A program made the translations under genes and the position numbers. This document shows positions 12,721-25,800 of a stretch of 64,000 nt of DNA, piece after piece. The notes below the pieces were generated by a model. It was not told the DNA's origin. It saw nothing but the letters and a program-made list of their open reading frames with translations, and ran no database searches. Source of the DNA: Penicillium oxalicum (lineage: Eukaryota; Ascomycota; Eurotiomycetes; Eurotiales; Aspergillaceae); assembly GCF_001723175.1 (NCBI RefSeq), contig NC_064655.1, positions 434,001 through 498,000 of the forward strand, in the 5' to 3' direction. How positions within the stretch are numbered: the first letter of the stretch is position 1; each line of letters begins with the position of its first letter.

Positions 12721-15700
12721 ATAGTGACCCTTGCTCGGTCTAGCCGACGTGATCCAATCTCGGCGACAGCCCTACCCAAGAGCGACGGCGACGCTAATGC
12801 TAGGAATCAGTACAGACCGCCACTCTCACTAGACTTACTACCATAACCATATATAGCTCACAGCCACAGAGCCTCCCCCCCTCCCCCCCCATCCGATACA
12901 CAAAGCACCGGGGCTCCTCAGCTCATCAGTTCTCGGCCATCTTGTCTGGTCGTTTCTCAGATCCTCGACAGGACACCCACATGGTCTGGGCGAAATCCAA
13001 AATGGGTGGGGTCTTTGTGGGCTCATACATCAGACTCAGACTCGGTAATGGCGCTTCATGGCGCACTGCGTGACGTTCAGCGAGATGGAAGCGGTCAAGG
13101 CACCGGGGACCCGACAGAGTCGACGCGAATGATTGTGATTTGTAGAGAAGAAGATTTGAAGTCCAACGACAGATTCGGAAATTGATGGATCCCCGTGAGC
13201 AGGATGGCCAGCCAATCAACAATTTCCGTGACAATCACGGAAGAAATTTCCCCATTTGATCTCTCCTCTCTCTCTCTCTCTTTCTCCGTCTCCGTCCCCT
13301 TTCGCCCCTTTTTCCGCGAAACGAGTAGAATGAACAAGGACGCGTGAGGTTGGGTTTGCAAAGATGTACACTTGAAAACGCTGCAAATGTTTATCAAGTA
13401 CTGTTCCACGATATGGGCAGGAGACCGGAGCAAAAGGTCATGCTTCCCACCAAACACTGCAGAATCAGAGAGCAAGAGAGTGAGGGAGCATGAATAAGAA
13501 AATTAAAAAAAAAATCATTCTGGTTCTGGGGGAAAGCACACCTGCAATACTACAGATGCTTGAGCTCAATTGAAGTTCGGAGATATGAGCACATCCAGTG
13601 ACTCGAGTACTGTAGTACAGATGTGTGAAAATCCGCCAAGGAGGTCTTGCCAAGCATCCAAGCGTACAAGTCCTCGACCAAATAGAGACAAGGGCCCGTG
13701 GATGGTGAAACAGAGCCCACGCCGGGAAGGATCCCATTTTCCTGCAGGTGCCAGGTGCACCCGTTCCAGATGTATTAGTAGCGGATGCTTAGCCATGCGT
13801 TGATGAGGTTTCATTCCGGGATTGGGAAGAGATCCTTGAGCTGTGATTGAACGTGGTCAAAGTACGGGCTAGACGCTTAGCTCGGTGACGGGCCAAGGTC
13901 ATGCGTAGTCAGATGGTTACTTGGCCTATTCACTTGTTTGAGAAGGCTGAGGCTACAGTGTGAAGGAATGGAGATGCCTGAATGCATGGCCGTTGGATGG
14001 AAAAATAACATTCCTTGACTCATTCATACATCGGCAGGTGTTGAATCTAGACAAAGTGGATTTGGTTGCTGTCATCAGAACCAGGATCAATCTCGCGTCT
14101 GATCCAGGGCGCAGATGCATATGGTGAATGTTGGAAAGTGACAGGACATCGGACAATTAGCTTTTGCTCTTCCCTCCCTCTCGTTCTCGTTTACATCCTG
14201 GCTGGAACTTGGATGGGATATTATGTTTCAGCTCTCCTTTCGGAGTCACGGCGCAATTGATCGAGCAAAGAAATAAGCCAATGAAGTAAAAGGGTGACCA
14301 TTTTGCCGACTATACATTCATGCTTTGGTCGGTGACCGTCCTTGATCACAGTGGCATCATGGTGTATGTATATCCTCGTAATGTCAGCGAGATGGCTCTA
14401 GCGCAAATGTATTTGGAATATCTGCAAGGACCCCAAGGCAGGATTAGGTGAACGGGGGCGCCTCTTCTTGGCACAGAGCAGCCATTTCCAACTGCCGCCT
14501 GTCTCACCCGAAAGTTGGCGAACGACCATAGTAATCACTGACAGAATGTGAACATACTGCTGTGCTTCTTTTGCGAATTACGGGGTTACCGAATCAGAGC
14601 TATGGAACTCAGCTCACTTCGTTCCGGAGCCCTAAAAGTCGTCCATTTCACGGAATTCTCGTCCAAAGGAGAATCATGTCCGACAAGCATGCATAGTGGA
14701 GGATTGACTGCGCGTGTCCATTGGTCGAGTTGTGTACTGCAGCTGATGAGCATGTTGATATTCTGATAATCGATACCACCATGAAATTGTCCTGCATGGG
14801 ATTGCCGGGTGAAACATGGCCTACGTGATAGCAGCGCATTCATTTCCTGGCCCGGCCATCGACAGTGCTGTTTCCCCCCTAATATGGATCTGGAGGGTCT
14901 GCCAATGAGATTGTATGACGGTAGCACTGCACATTGGTTGCCCATTCGGCAATCGAGGAGGATCTTATCTCAACATTGAATCTTCCGTGGTAGAGGAAGG
15001 AGGCTTTGAAATTCGTACGTGCGTAAACGGGCATGATTGATAGTGGTCTCTACATCCATCAACGTGGAGACTTGAGGGCAGTTCTTTCTCAGGTAAATGA
15101 AGAACATCAGATGAAGGTCACTGCAAGTGGAACCCAGAAACTAGACTACATGGATATTGGTTGAATGAAAAACAGTCATGCTTAGATCGGTGACACCGGA
15201 AGTGTACCGATCGCGATGGTTTCGATGCACCAGATCGGCTGTTTGTCATTTCTGCCAACTAGAGCGATCTGGAGAGCTCACTTAGGTTCTGGTCGATCCA
15301 CAATTATCTTGGAGTTGTTAACCATGATCGCATCGTGGTGACGGGGGTCGTCTTCAGACCCTCCACAAGCCTGGTTCATCCTGTCGATCACCTGCAGCCT
15401 CGCGATAAAATCAACACCATATTCAAACACCTATAATCGGTAGAAATGCTGACTCTTGCGGTTCGAGGTGCCCTCATTCTGGGCTATGGTCAAACACCAT
15501 TTCGATACAGATGAAGGACTTTATCCGCATTGGGGACATTGAATGCAAAAGAAAATTTATGCCGACAAATTCAGCATAATCTCCGAACCCCTACTATGTA
15601 TGCACCTGCGTGTCCTGACCGTTTCCGGAAGGAATGCACATTACTTCCCATCTGACTGGTTAGCTCCTGCTAAGACAGGCTCGGCCCCTGTTTTTTGATG

Positions 15701-18337
15701 TCCACAGGATGACTTCGACCAAGATTGTAGGTATGATGTAACCATTTGGCTTCCGGGTCCATGGATGATTTTTGTCTTCTTTGGGTAAAAGGCATGTGCC
15801 GAACGAGCTCGATTAGGTAAACAAGAGGAATTTTAAAGCCAAAGAAAACCCCAAACTTACCCTTTTCATCCTTCCTTTGGTGGAGCTCCCTCATTTCTGC
15901 TTTGTCGGGCTGGCCCGTCATCACCGTCGGTGCTGTGGCTGTGCATTGTTCAGATGAAATTTTCGCTGGAGGTTGCTTTCGGTTGTGCGCTACGCAGTGG
16001 TGATTCGACTCGAGACCGTCGAGTAGATCGTAGGTATCCCCTTCTCATGACAAAGCCATAATCAGAACGGGATTTAGGTTTGTGGATTACATCTCTTTCC
16101 GCGTCGAAGCGTTGGGAAACATCTTCACATTCTCCATCAGATGAAGATGACTGTACAGGATGCAGTGAGCAAAATCAAGGTACGTTGTGCAGTGCACGCC
16201 TGCACGGTATAGATATCAGGAAGGTGGTGTTCTTGATGGATCGGGGTATGAGAACCCTGAACCAATCTCGTCACTTGAGCCTGAATAGAGCAAGGATGAG
16301 CCTAGGCAGGCGACGGATGGGGGAGGCCACGTCCGTCAAATCAAGTGGGTCACTGATGCTATTCCACAATTCAGATTCTGTCGCATTACGTTCCAAGTCA
16401 TTGGCATTGTGCCTAAGCGAAATCTGGCGACGGCGTTTCGAGCTGCTGATATCCATGGATTGAGCGATAGCTCGGGGGTGGAGTATGAGGAGCAAAATTT
16501 GGAAAAACAGAATTCTTCATTAATCGACTAGAAAACAAACCCGATCCTGGATGCGGGTTTGCAATGCCACCATCGATAAGGTGTGAGGTGCGATCTTCCG
16601 AGATTGAGATTCCCCGTTGATATTGGCCCGGCGGGGATGATGGTTGAACATCCGTGTATGGACTGCACATTTAGGTGTTCATCAGCAGGCGAGATCCGGA
16701 CCTGATGGTCACCCCCAATGTCAACTTCCAACAAAGTGCGTCCGAAGCTGCGCACACACGATGCGCATGCTCGGCAAATACCACCTGCAGTATCCGGTCG
16801 GTGACCTCCACGCGAGTTGGACGCCTCGCTCGATTCCGGTGCCACGGGTCTTCCGTTTAACTAACAGACACCGTCGGTCCTGGCGCCGGGGCGATTCTGT
16901 GACCGCGCGTCCAGGATGACATTCACTGGCGAGGCGAGCGAATACGATGGGCCAGCAGTGTCCGATGGGTCCCGCCTGGCTCCATAGAACAATGCATCGA
17001 ACAGAGGGAGAACAATTTTGATATCTCGGTCGCCCGTGCTAGACCGGTCTGCGATGGGGCAGGAGAAACCTGTAACACGCTAAGCGGACGAGGGGCGTTG
17101 CTGCCGATCCTTAATCAAACCTTGACAACTTTCCCAAGTCATCTGCATCGAGCCCCACATGATGGAGGCTCGTCTGCCACTCGGCAAGTGTGGCATCGAT
17201 GGAGGAGATGTGGTGCATGTGGGAGGACGTGGGGCTACACCGGATGCCTGCGTTTTAAGGTGTTTGTTACTTCCAGAGCCCCACGTCTGCTGCATACTAT
17301 GAGTTTTGAGGAGTATGAGTATGCAATAGTGGACATGGACACGAGTGTGTATCAGCCTGAATGTTGAGGCATCCTGGGGTGATTTAGAACCTTTGTGCAC
17401 AAAGTCATCTCAGTGGCCATCCATCCTCGCACTTCCACACAACGGCGAAGCCTGGGAGCCTTATCGATAAGCTCGGATTCGGCATTAATTACCGCGGAGA
17501 GCGAATGAAGCGAGCAGCCACGCACGGACACCGCGACGGAGACTCCCCGAGAGCAGGTGTCACGGGTGGCCGCCTCAAGGACCACCCGAACCGTTTTCAA
17601 TCTTCTTCGTCGCAATATTAGGCGGTGGTCTACGTCTCAACGAACTCAACCAACTCACACGGCCGTCCAGCAAGACCGGTCGATATGGTCTCGTATTCTC
17701 ATCACTGGGTCACCCGACGCCCACTGGACCGACATCCTCTTTGAGGAGTCAGTACCTGGCCTTGGCGCTCATCAGATACATCACGACCCGTGGTCATTCG
17801 ACGAGGACTGGGCCGGTGGGCACATCAGTAGCTTAGATCTATAACACTTTCCTAGCCCACCAAACGGCGGATGATTTTCAAGCCGTGCAAGTGCTCGGCG
17901 CATCTGTCGCGCGTCATTGCCCCCCTTTCTCACCTTTCTCCGGATGCATGGGATTGGTGCAAGTCCTCGGGATCCGAGTGTAGGATAACCAGCTTCCCAC
18001 CGAGGCTGGATGGTGCCGATCAAAATGAGGCTGTCCCAGTGTTTGTAGAGTCGTGGTCTTTCGGATTTTCTCGGTCAAGGGTTCGGTTTCCGTGAATGGC
18101 CCTTGGTCCTAGTGGATCCGCATTCACAGGACTAAATGCGACACGCCCGCTATTTCATTCGTGTCTTTGCCCCCCGCCAGATGTTCGATGGACTCAAAGT
18201 TATTGGCCGGGTAGAGGTGAAGGTCGAGGGAGCATCAAAAAAAAAAAGGCAAATCAAAAATCCCCTCCGCGCGATCGGAAAAAGAAAGGTGCGTGCAAAC
18301 CAAGAGACAACTCCTTTCCCCTTTCCAAACCCAAAGT

Positions 18338-18354
18338 GGGGGGGGGGGGGGGGG
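18338..18354. repeat. G17 homopolymer tract
   Basis: Seventeen consecutive G on the plus strand in non-coding DNA, preceded by an A-rich stretch. A purine run of this kind can form G-quadruplex structure, but no other role is visible. Confidence 0.85.
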
Positions 18355-19657
18355 AAGATGCCTTTGGCCCAGCGAACCCGTACGAGAGGGACCATGGTAA
18401 CTAGCATACCCGAACCTCGCCCATGCATCACTTGAGATTCTGGAAGTGTCTCACGTTCAGGGACCGGAGGTCATTGTGTCCAGACGACACTAGGCAAATT
18501 AAGCTATGCACAGTGGAAGCCTCCGAAACGTGGGCATGACTGGGCAATACTCCAATGGGTGGAGCAGAGACTAGACTAGTATGCGGACGATGCAATCAAG
18601 TCGGACCACCGGAATCTGAGCAGAGCTCAGCTCTGTTTGGTAAATCTGATGCGGTTTCAAGTCTAGCTGTTGGAGATCGATGGTGAGCAAGTCCCGACTA
18701 CTACAGAGGGAGAGGGAGAGGGAGAGAGAGCGCGCGCGCGCAAGAGAGGGAGAACGAAATGGACCTCTCGCCAGAGGACTGGTTGAGCACCATCCTCCAC
18801 GACAGTCCTAGTCCACACAGCATGAGTGGCCGCCACAGTGACTGATAAATGGCACTTTTCGACCACTTTGAGATACAACGGAGATTCTGCAATTTTGGAC
18901 CTCCTGGTAGCGCGCATCGTCTTGACCCTACTGTGCGCATCAGCCGTGGATCGTGCATGTCTGTTTTTAGCATCAGTTAGCCCCAATCGGTGGTTCGGCC
19001 CTGAACGTACACCCGAACAACCGGGAGATTTCAATCATCCAGCTTCAAATGTCCATGACATCTGATTCTTAGTTTTTTTTTTTTAAACTCTCTTTTTTTG
19101 GGAAAGAAAAAATCAAGTAAAAAACATGTATGATTCGAGAAGACGCGAAGCGTTCCAGTGATCACCATTGGGACACACCGAAAACAGTCGTGCCGTGCCA
19201 CAACTGGATCTTGTGACTAACAAGCTCATTGGTGTCAGCTTTTCTCATCGCCAATCACTTAAGCGGAAGCTGCGTGAAGGGGAGAGAAGAGCAAGGATGA
19301 AAGGAAAAAAGCCGCAAAAAAAAGAAAAAAAAAAGGTTATCCGCCTCATTCCTCAATGATTAGGCTAGCAGTTCACCCATGTACTGTACATTCATCAACG
19401 TACATACTGTCATACTACTGCCAGCGCCAGGAGTCGTTGTGACCGTAGGCGTCGGTCACCGGTCAGGACACAAGCAACCCAGGCAAGGGCCCTTTCCCCT
19501 TCTGAGTCTCCATCCGACAGAAACACTACGCGGTCAATCCTTGAAAGTGGAACCCACCGTAAACCCCCCACTATGTCAAGACTCCCAGACCATGGTTCTT
19601 CTTCACTGCTTCATTTACCACGAACAGGGTTTCGGCGAGGTCGATCGTACACGGTCA

Positions 19658-19671
19658 GGGGGGGGGGGGGG
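19658..19671. repeat. G14 homopolymer tract
   Basis: Fourteen consecutive G on the plus strand in the gene-poor region, not inside any supported gene. Confidence 0.8.
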
Positions 19672-20450
19672 CTTGGAGGGTTGGCTCGATGAGCGATTTA
19701 GACAACTCCGGCGTCTCCCATCCACCTCGACAGCTAAGATCCGAACATGGTCAGAACATGTCGGGGTCACTCTACGCGTCATGAGAGCCAGCGGCGGAGA
19801 TAGACATTGGCGATTTCCCCCTTCGCTCAAAGATTGTCTAGGAAAAATCCCAATGGGCAGCCAGTAATGCCATCCTCCAGCGTCCTTCGTCAGGGTTGAG
19901 TCAGATGCACTGATGAACCACATGTACTTACCTGACACTGAACCCCATCTCGAGACTGCGAGCAGCAACACTAGGTTGATGCATGCTTATCCCCACGAGG
20001 AAGTTTCCCCCGGGAGACCCCTGGATTAGGCTTAAGATCATCGAGATGGATTGTGAGCATCGCCTACAGTTCCTTTGGGTGCAATCGGTACCCATTGGTC
20101 TTAGTGCCGGCTGATACAAAGCCACTCTGTTCCACGCACGGTGGGATATACTTGCGCTGGGGATCCAATCCCTTTCCCTCAAAAGGAGATGAAGAAAATG
20201 GGAATTTCTTTTTCCCCAATTTGATTTTATTTTTAATTTTCTTTTTCACATTTCTCCTTTTGTCTTTTTTTGGTGCACCCAAAAAGAAAATTAAAGACGA
20301 ACAAAAAGAAAATCGAAAAGTGGGAAACAGTCGTCCTCATTGAGACAACCCCATTTCCGGAGAGGAGAGAACAGAAAGCCCAAACTCAGCCTTTAGGCGT
20401 TTCACCCCGCGATTAGCTTCCCGACTCTTCAAGTCTATAGGACGTAAGTC

Positions 20451-21402
20451 CCTCGACCTTTCCTCCGTCCTCCTCCTTTGGGTCTCTTCTCTTCCATCTG
20501 CCAATTCATACATTCCTTTGGTTTTTCTATTTGTTTTTCTCTCTTGTTTTTGTCTTCCAATCTCTCACCCGTGTACAATCTCTTCTGGAATCGCTGTCTG
20601 GTCACTGCTCGATCTTCGTTCCGCACAAGGCAAATCTGCAACGCCACGCCATACCGTTTCTCCCAGTTTGAAGGCGGCACAACAGAGCCTGGACACTATA
20701 CCCGTTCACTCTTCAAGGTTGAACAGCCGTTTGCGATTTGCACACTTGACTATTTAATCGGTAATCACCCACCAGGACAGAGGTTCGTCAATTGCAGTGG
20801 ATCTATACTTGGCCGACTACGCCTTCGAGCCTTGCGCGACTCTCTGGTCATCACATACAATCCACGAAGTGAACAGAGTGACCGCCATACTCATCGTATT
20901 GTTTCTGGGGGGGAGAGGAAATCTCTTTTTAAGCCAGTACTGAATTTTCCGGTGGCCTGTTCACTGTGGCGACCAACTTTGTTTCGCTCCGACATCGTCG
21001 CCCTTCACCTTATTGCAACGACACTGCTGGCCAGGAGAGTAATCTGAAAGTTCTTACCCTTTCTGTCGTGCCTTATTGCGAAGTCGGACCTCAATCTGCT
21101 CGCCTATTGCTCTTCTGACAACAATCGAATCACCGTTCAACCCCACAACGAAAGTAACAATCACCAGCAATACTGCTCCCACCCTTTCAGCCCGAAATCG
21201 ACTACTGGTGCGGACCAAATAGACCGTCGCGTGTTTTTACCTCAGTTCGATCTGAACTCCGATTCAAAGCAGAGTACACCAGCGATCGCTGCCTCTGCTC
21301 ATTCAACAAATCACCTCTGGGGTATATTCCCCTCGTCTTTATCTCGGCGCTTGCTCATGCGCATCGGTCTGGCGCATCAGGAATAGCTCACTACGGGGAG
21401 CG
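20451..21402 (+). promoter_or_regulatory. pyrimidine-rich promoter/leader of the Zn2Cys6 gene
   Basis: The plus strand becomes strongly CT-rich from about 20450 and stays so up to the start codon at 21403, which is typical of transcription start regions and long leaders of filamentous fungal regulators. A 189-codon open frame (20478-21047) overlaps it but is low in complexity at its start and has no known motif, so I read it as leader. The transcription start was not mapped. Confidence 0.45.
21357..21386 (+). promoter_or_regulatory. uORF of 9 codons upstream of the Zn2Cys6 start
   Basis: An ATG opens a nine-residue peptide, MRIGLAHQE, that stops 16 bases before the main ATG at 21403 and is in a different frame. 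If it is within the transcript it should lower or condition initiation at the main start. Its presence in the mRNA is inferred from the leader-like sequence. Confidence 0.45.
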
Positions 21403-22838
21403 ATGCCCGCAGCCATTGCGATAATGGACTCAATACACAATTCGCAAAATTCAATGGAGATGAGTTCCGCAGACAAGAAGAGAAACAAGTTGGGTTATCA
21501 TCGCACATCTGTTGCGTGTGGTAAGTTCGCCCCAATCCGACCTGGCCGTTTCAAAGCGCTCGTCTGCTCTGCTCACTGGGGCCTTTTCTGATCGAGTGTC
21601 GTGTTTCACGGACTCTGCAATGATTGAGATCGCATTGAGGACAGCGAGACAGGGAGATTTGACATGGCATGATGGAGGAAGTTGGACTAATCACCTTTTT
21701 TTTTTCATTCCGCTCTAGTACACTGCCGACGTCGGAAGATTCGTTGCTTAGTGGCAGCGGATGATGCCCAAGGACGCTGCGAGAACTGTATTCGATTACG
21801 CAAGGAATGTCAATTCTTCCCCGTTGACCAACAACCCCCCGTGGAAAAGAAATCGCGACCCAGCTCAGGAATGGATGCGGGATCTGCCCCTTCTGCAACA
21901 ACCCCAATGTCTCTCCCATCCTCGCCAAACAGCCTCAATCCGGAGTCGGGGGAGTCTTATTACCCATACAATCCGATGTCGATGAGTGTCTCGGCAGGTG
22001 AAATGGCAGCATTTAACCCAGGCGCATTTGCGCCGACTCAGATGTCGTCTTTGACACCCAGTAAGTAAACCGGGATCGGGGACTGACTCTTTGACACATG
22101 TCGTCAGAAAAAGACCTCTCGTGTTTTGTCTACATCAAGCTTTTTTTTCGCTCGACCATCAGACTAATCGTACTTTGTTCGTTTCTAGGTCAACATGGAG
22201 GATCAGAGGATTTTTCGGGAATGACTACGATGGAAGGCACGCCAAGTTGGGAAGACTTTACCACAATTTCTGATCCGCAAATGCTAGCGACGGCAATGGC
22301 CTCTGGCAAGGGACAGATGATGAACATGACTCCTCAGACCTGGGACTCTAGCGCGGTCCCAGTTGCAATGTCTCCCAATTCTCCAATTTCGTGTGCGTCA
22401 CCAATGGCGGGACACATACAGCCCATGAATCCGGGACCTGCTGGGTACACTGTGCAGCCTGATGGGTCGGTTTGGACGTTACCACCACAGCCATCAAGAG
22501 CGATGAGCTACCCTCCACAGGAACCCGGCCCCTCGTTCTCTGCCCATTTTCAATCTCCCATGGCTCCCGACCTTAAACGCAGGATGACTACGCCTGCTCA
22601 TCCGAACGCATCCCACGCCAATCCTGGACCAGGGTTTAATATGCAAATGCCACCGGGGGCCATAGCCTATTCGAATCAGGCGAGCGGGATGAACTTTGCA
22701 CAATGGCAGCAGATGAATGCCATGTCCAGTAATATGGGTGCAGTTTCATACCCAATGTACACTGGCGATTTGGCCCAACAACAATACATCCCTCACCCGA
22801 TGGGTCATCCTGGGCAGCCGAGAACGTCTGAGCCTTAA
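21403..22838 (+). CDS. Zn2Cys6 (fungal binuclear cluster) transcription factor
   Basis: Likely a nuclear DNA-binding regulator. Three exons are proposed: 21403-21520, 21719-22060 and 22189-22838, giving 369 residues, or 362 if the second ATG at 21424 is used. Removing intron 1 joins two half motifs into a perfect binuclear cluster: Cys39-x2-Cys42-x6-Cys49-x10-Cys60-x2-Cys63-x6-Cys70, with the basic CRRRKIRC signature. The intron falls between the first and second zinc-binding cysteines, so an unspliced transcript makes a protein without a zinc cluster. After the cluster comes a serine/proline-rich linker, then a long Met/Pro/Gln/Ser-rich C-terminal half without a recognisable fungal-specific TF (middle homology) domain; at 369 residues it is short for the class. 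No biosynthetic genes lie beside it, so a pathway-specific cluster regulator is not suggested. I cannot assign an orthologue name. Confidence 0.92.
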
Positions 22839-25800
22839 TGCGGGCGCCTGTTTCCTTTTTCTTTTCTTCCGCTTTCCGCGGTTTCTTCTCATTACTTTTC
22901 CCTATCAGACCAAACTCGCCTAATCCGTGCTCATTGCATCGTTTCTGGTTCTTTTTACTTTGTTGATGCACCTCTTGTGAAGGAACGACTGTTCTTCACC
23001 TCTCTCTCGCATTGGGTCCGGCCTCTTATCACGTTTGAACACGAACAATTCCTAGACAGCTCGTCTCATTTTCTATTTCGCAATACCCCGTTGGTTGGAC
23101 ACATCTCTCAGGACGTTCTTTTTTTTTGTGCCTCTCTCCTTTTTTGACCTCTCATCACTTTTGTCTTTCTTGCTTCATCTGCACTCACTGCCTTAGGGCT
23201 TGAACTTTCACTGTATCCTCATCGACCACGGCCAGTCTATTTGAGGGTCATCAGCCGGCGCAAAAAGGATTTTGGGGGTGGCATTTTCTCTTGTCTTGAG
23301 GCTCTCTCACATAGCCCAAGCCGATTTTCATTTTACAGTCCTTTGTGATGTACTAGCAGGCTTTGATCCCGAGTGTTCCTGTTTCGAGTTGAGATCGAAG
23401 AATGCTGGTTTGGGCATTCTGGTGTCTCTGTATTTATCTTGCCTTGATTCAGGATGCATCACATCCGTTCTCATTTTCCTTTGATTGCAGACTTTATGTG
23501 GTCAGCACACTATAGATATATATTTTTTGCTTTATTATATTCCCCCACTCTGCCTACTGAATTGTCTCATACGTTCTTGACTTCTTGCTTCTTGGGAATC
23601 TTTCGTTTACAATCAACTTTTCTCTTTTAGACTTTTAGCTGTCGATACTTTGGCTTTTGTTTCCTCGCCTTCAAGCGCATCCCGATGTGTCCGGGGCTAC
23701 CATTCCATCGCATGGCTCTTACACCGAATATGCTTGTGAGAAAAAGAGACCGCCAGTAGATTAGAGAGCTGCGGATTGGGCATCACCATCGACGTGGATT
23801 GTTAGGTCCACTTGAACAGCACATAGAAGAGTTTCTGTTAGTCGAGAGGAAGCTCATTTCGCGCCTGGACCGACAAAAAATATCTCAATGGTGGAGCCAT
23901 ACATCGATTGATTTTTGAGTGTTTCTCTATGGCTCAAGTCAGATGTGGTATGTTTCTGGTGCATGACAAATAATGGAAATTTCCATACACGTTGAACACA
24001 AATGATGAGCCCCTCCGAGATGAGAGCATCCATTTTCCCGAGCGAGTAGGTACGGCGCCTTGAGAAAATTGGTTCATCAACCCAGGTACGAAAGTAATAC
24101 TGGCTTCATTTCAGATGGTGGTCATGGGGTCAACGAAAATGCTTCTTTCCTTAAATTCATTAAGACTGGCCTCAGTCGATTCATGTCGACGGATAAGCGG
24201 ATCGCACGTTACTGTGTGTTGAGAGCCTCCAGCAGGAGAGGCCGAATTGGAAGGGATCAAACAAGCGGTATAAAAAGGCAATGGATGGGGAGGGTCGAGA
24301 CAGGGGGTCGACCGGTTTCTTAAAGGCGAATCTGGCCACTGATCCTTCGATATAAGCAAGGCGATGGGAAAATCCTGCAGCGCGTTTCTGTCGGTGCGCT
24401 TATCAATGCACGTCCCAAGGGGGAGTGGGATTTTTTACATGCAGGATAGGCTTTAGGTGCTAATTGATGATAGTCGTCCGACGTATGAAAGCCTTTTAAT
24501 ATGTATAGGCTTAGGTTCTCTTCGCAAACTTTTCGACTGCCCACATCTCGTAAACGCAATTTGAATCTAGACGGCAGATGGTGCATCACTGTGAGTCGTT
24601 TGCAGGGCTTCAGACCCTACCTGCTTTTTCTGACTTGTGCTCATCTCCCGTTATGACTCACGTGCAATCCAAGTCTTTTCTCATGTCAAATTTCACTTTG
24701 AATCTCACGTCCTGCTTTTCTCTTCACACAACAACGCAGTGTCACCACATTTCCCAAGCCTTATCTACAGATAATGGCGAGGCATTTAAGGTTTCAAATA
24801 ATTCTCGCTGATCTTTGGCGAGACTTTTATGGTCTTGGAAGATGGGGGATGATTTTCAGTCAAGGATAAGCAGTGAGACCGCAGATTCATCTTCTTCTTG
24901 CAATCCGTATCCTGTCACGATCATCGAATCAGAAATCTCCTCAAGAAGCAATCGTTATCTTCTTGTTCCGCGGAGAACTCTCGTAGGTCAATGCACATCC
25001 GGCTGGAGTGGGAGATCTCGAGATCATCTCAAATTGGGGGCGAGTTTCATCATACATTGATGCAAGGGTGAGCAGTGGCGCCACAGAAGAGGTGTCACTG
25101 GGTCGAGGGCCTCTTGTACCAGATGATCTTGCCGTAATCTATCATTATCGAAAAGATTGCAAGAGCCAGAGAAGACTTCGTGGGGCCCCTTGGTGCGATG
25201 ATATTGAAACAAGCTATCTGTTGCTGATAAGCCTCAAGTTCATAAATGGATCGTGATTGATGCGAAAAAGGGGCAATCTCCCCGCGCCAAGATGATCGCC
25301 CACGATTTCAAGCTCAAAAACCGGGGAAGGGAGATTGTGCGCAAGGAAGAATGGCACCGGAATGATCTACCTTGTGTATGTGCAACGATCATCGGGGTTC
25401 CGACGCAGTTCGAAAGTCTTTATCAGGACACGGAAGGCTCTTACCAGTCTGACTGGTCCTCCCAAAGCGCAGCGATATGCACACTTATCATGTTCCAATC
25501 AGCCTATCTGGCCCCTTCAAGGCTGCCATTGTGCGCAACAAGCCTCAACTACTCGGGCAGGATAGGCTTGTGATGACGCCTTTATCAGGATGATGAGTTA
25601 CCTCGCTATCATCTTGTCTGATAACAGCCTGTCACGGAAGAGTCTTAGGGCCTGTCGAATGAGAATGACAGCCCTGCCGGAGGAAGAGGTGCAGGAGGCT
25701 TATCTGTACTCGAATAAGAGTGTACTCTGTACATTCCGGATGCACACACTCAGGGTCACCCTCACCCAGTCTCTCACGTTCATGCCCTCATTCTTGAATT

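Larger units (their letters stand above)
11078..20450. other. gene-poor region of about 9.4 kb
   Basis: No recognisable coding region on either strand. Open frames are short, many lack an ATG, and none carries a motif I can name. The stretch holds many homopolymer and simple repeats: T7G12 at 12001-12019, an AG run at 12697-12716, G17 at 18338-18354, G14 at 19658-19671 and several T- or A-rich tracts. A weak two-exon candidate on the minus strand lies at about 15660-15919 (see findings). The region may contain non-coding RNA, distal promoter elements of the Zn2Cys6 gene, or decayed sequence; I cannot tell which. Confidence 0.55.

Noticed and set aside
16271..16845. cluster of three minus-strand frames that read like protein
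   Set aside because: One lacks an ATG, the frames do not join through convincing donor and acceptor sites, and no motif is present.
20478..21047. 189-codon plus-strand open frame before the Zn2Cys6 gene
   Set aside because: Starts in a T-rich tract that mimics a signal peptide and lies in the leader/promoter region; no motif and no splice link to the main frame.
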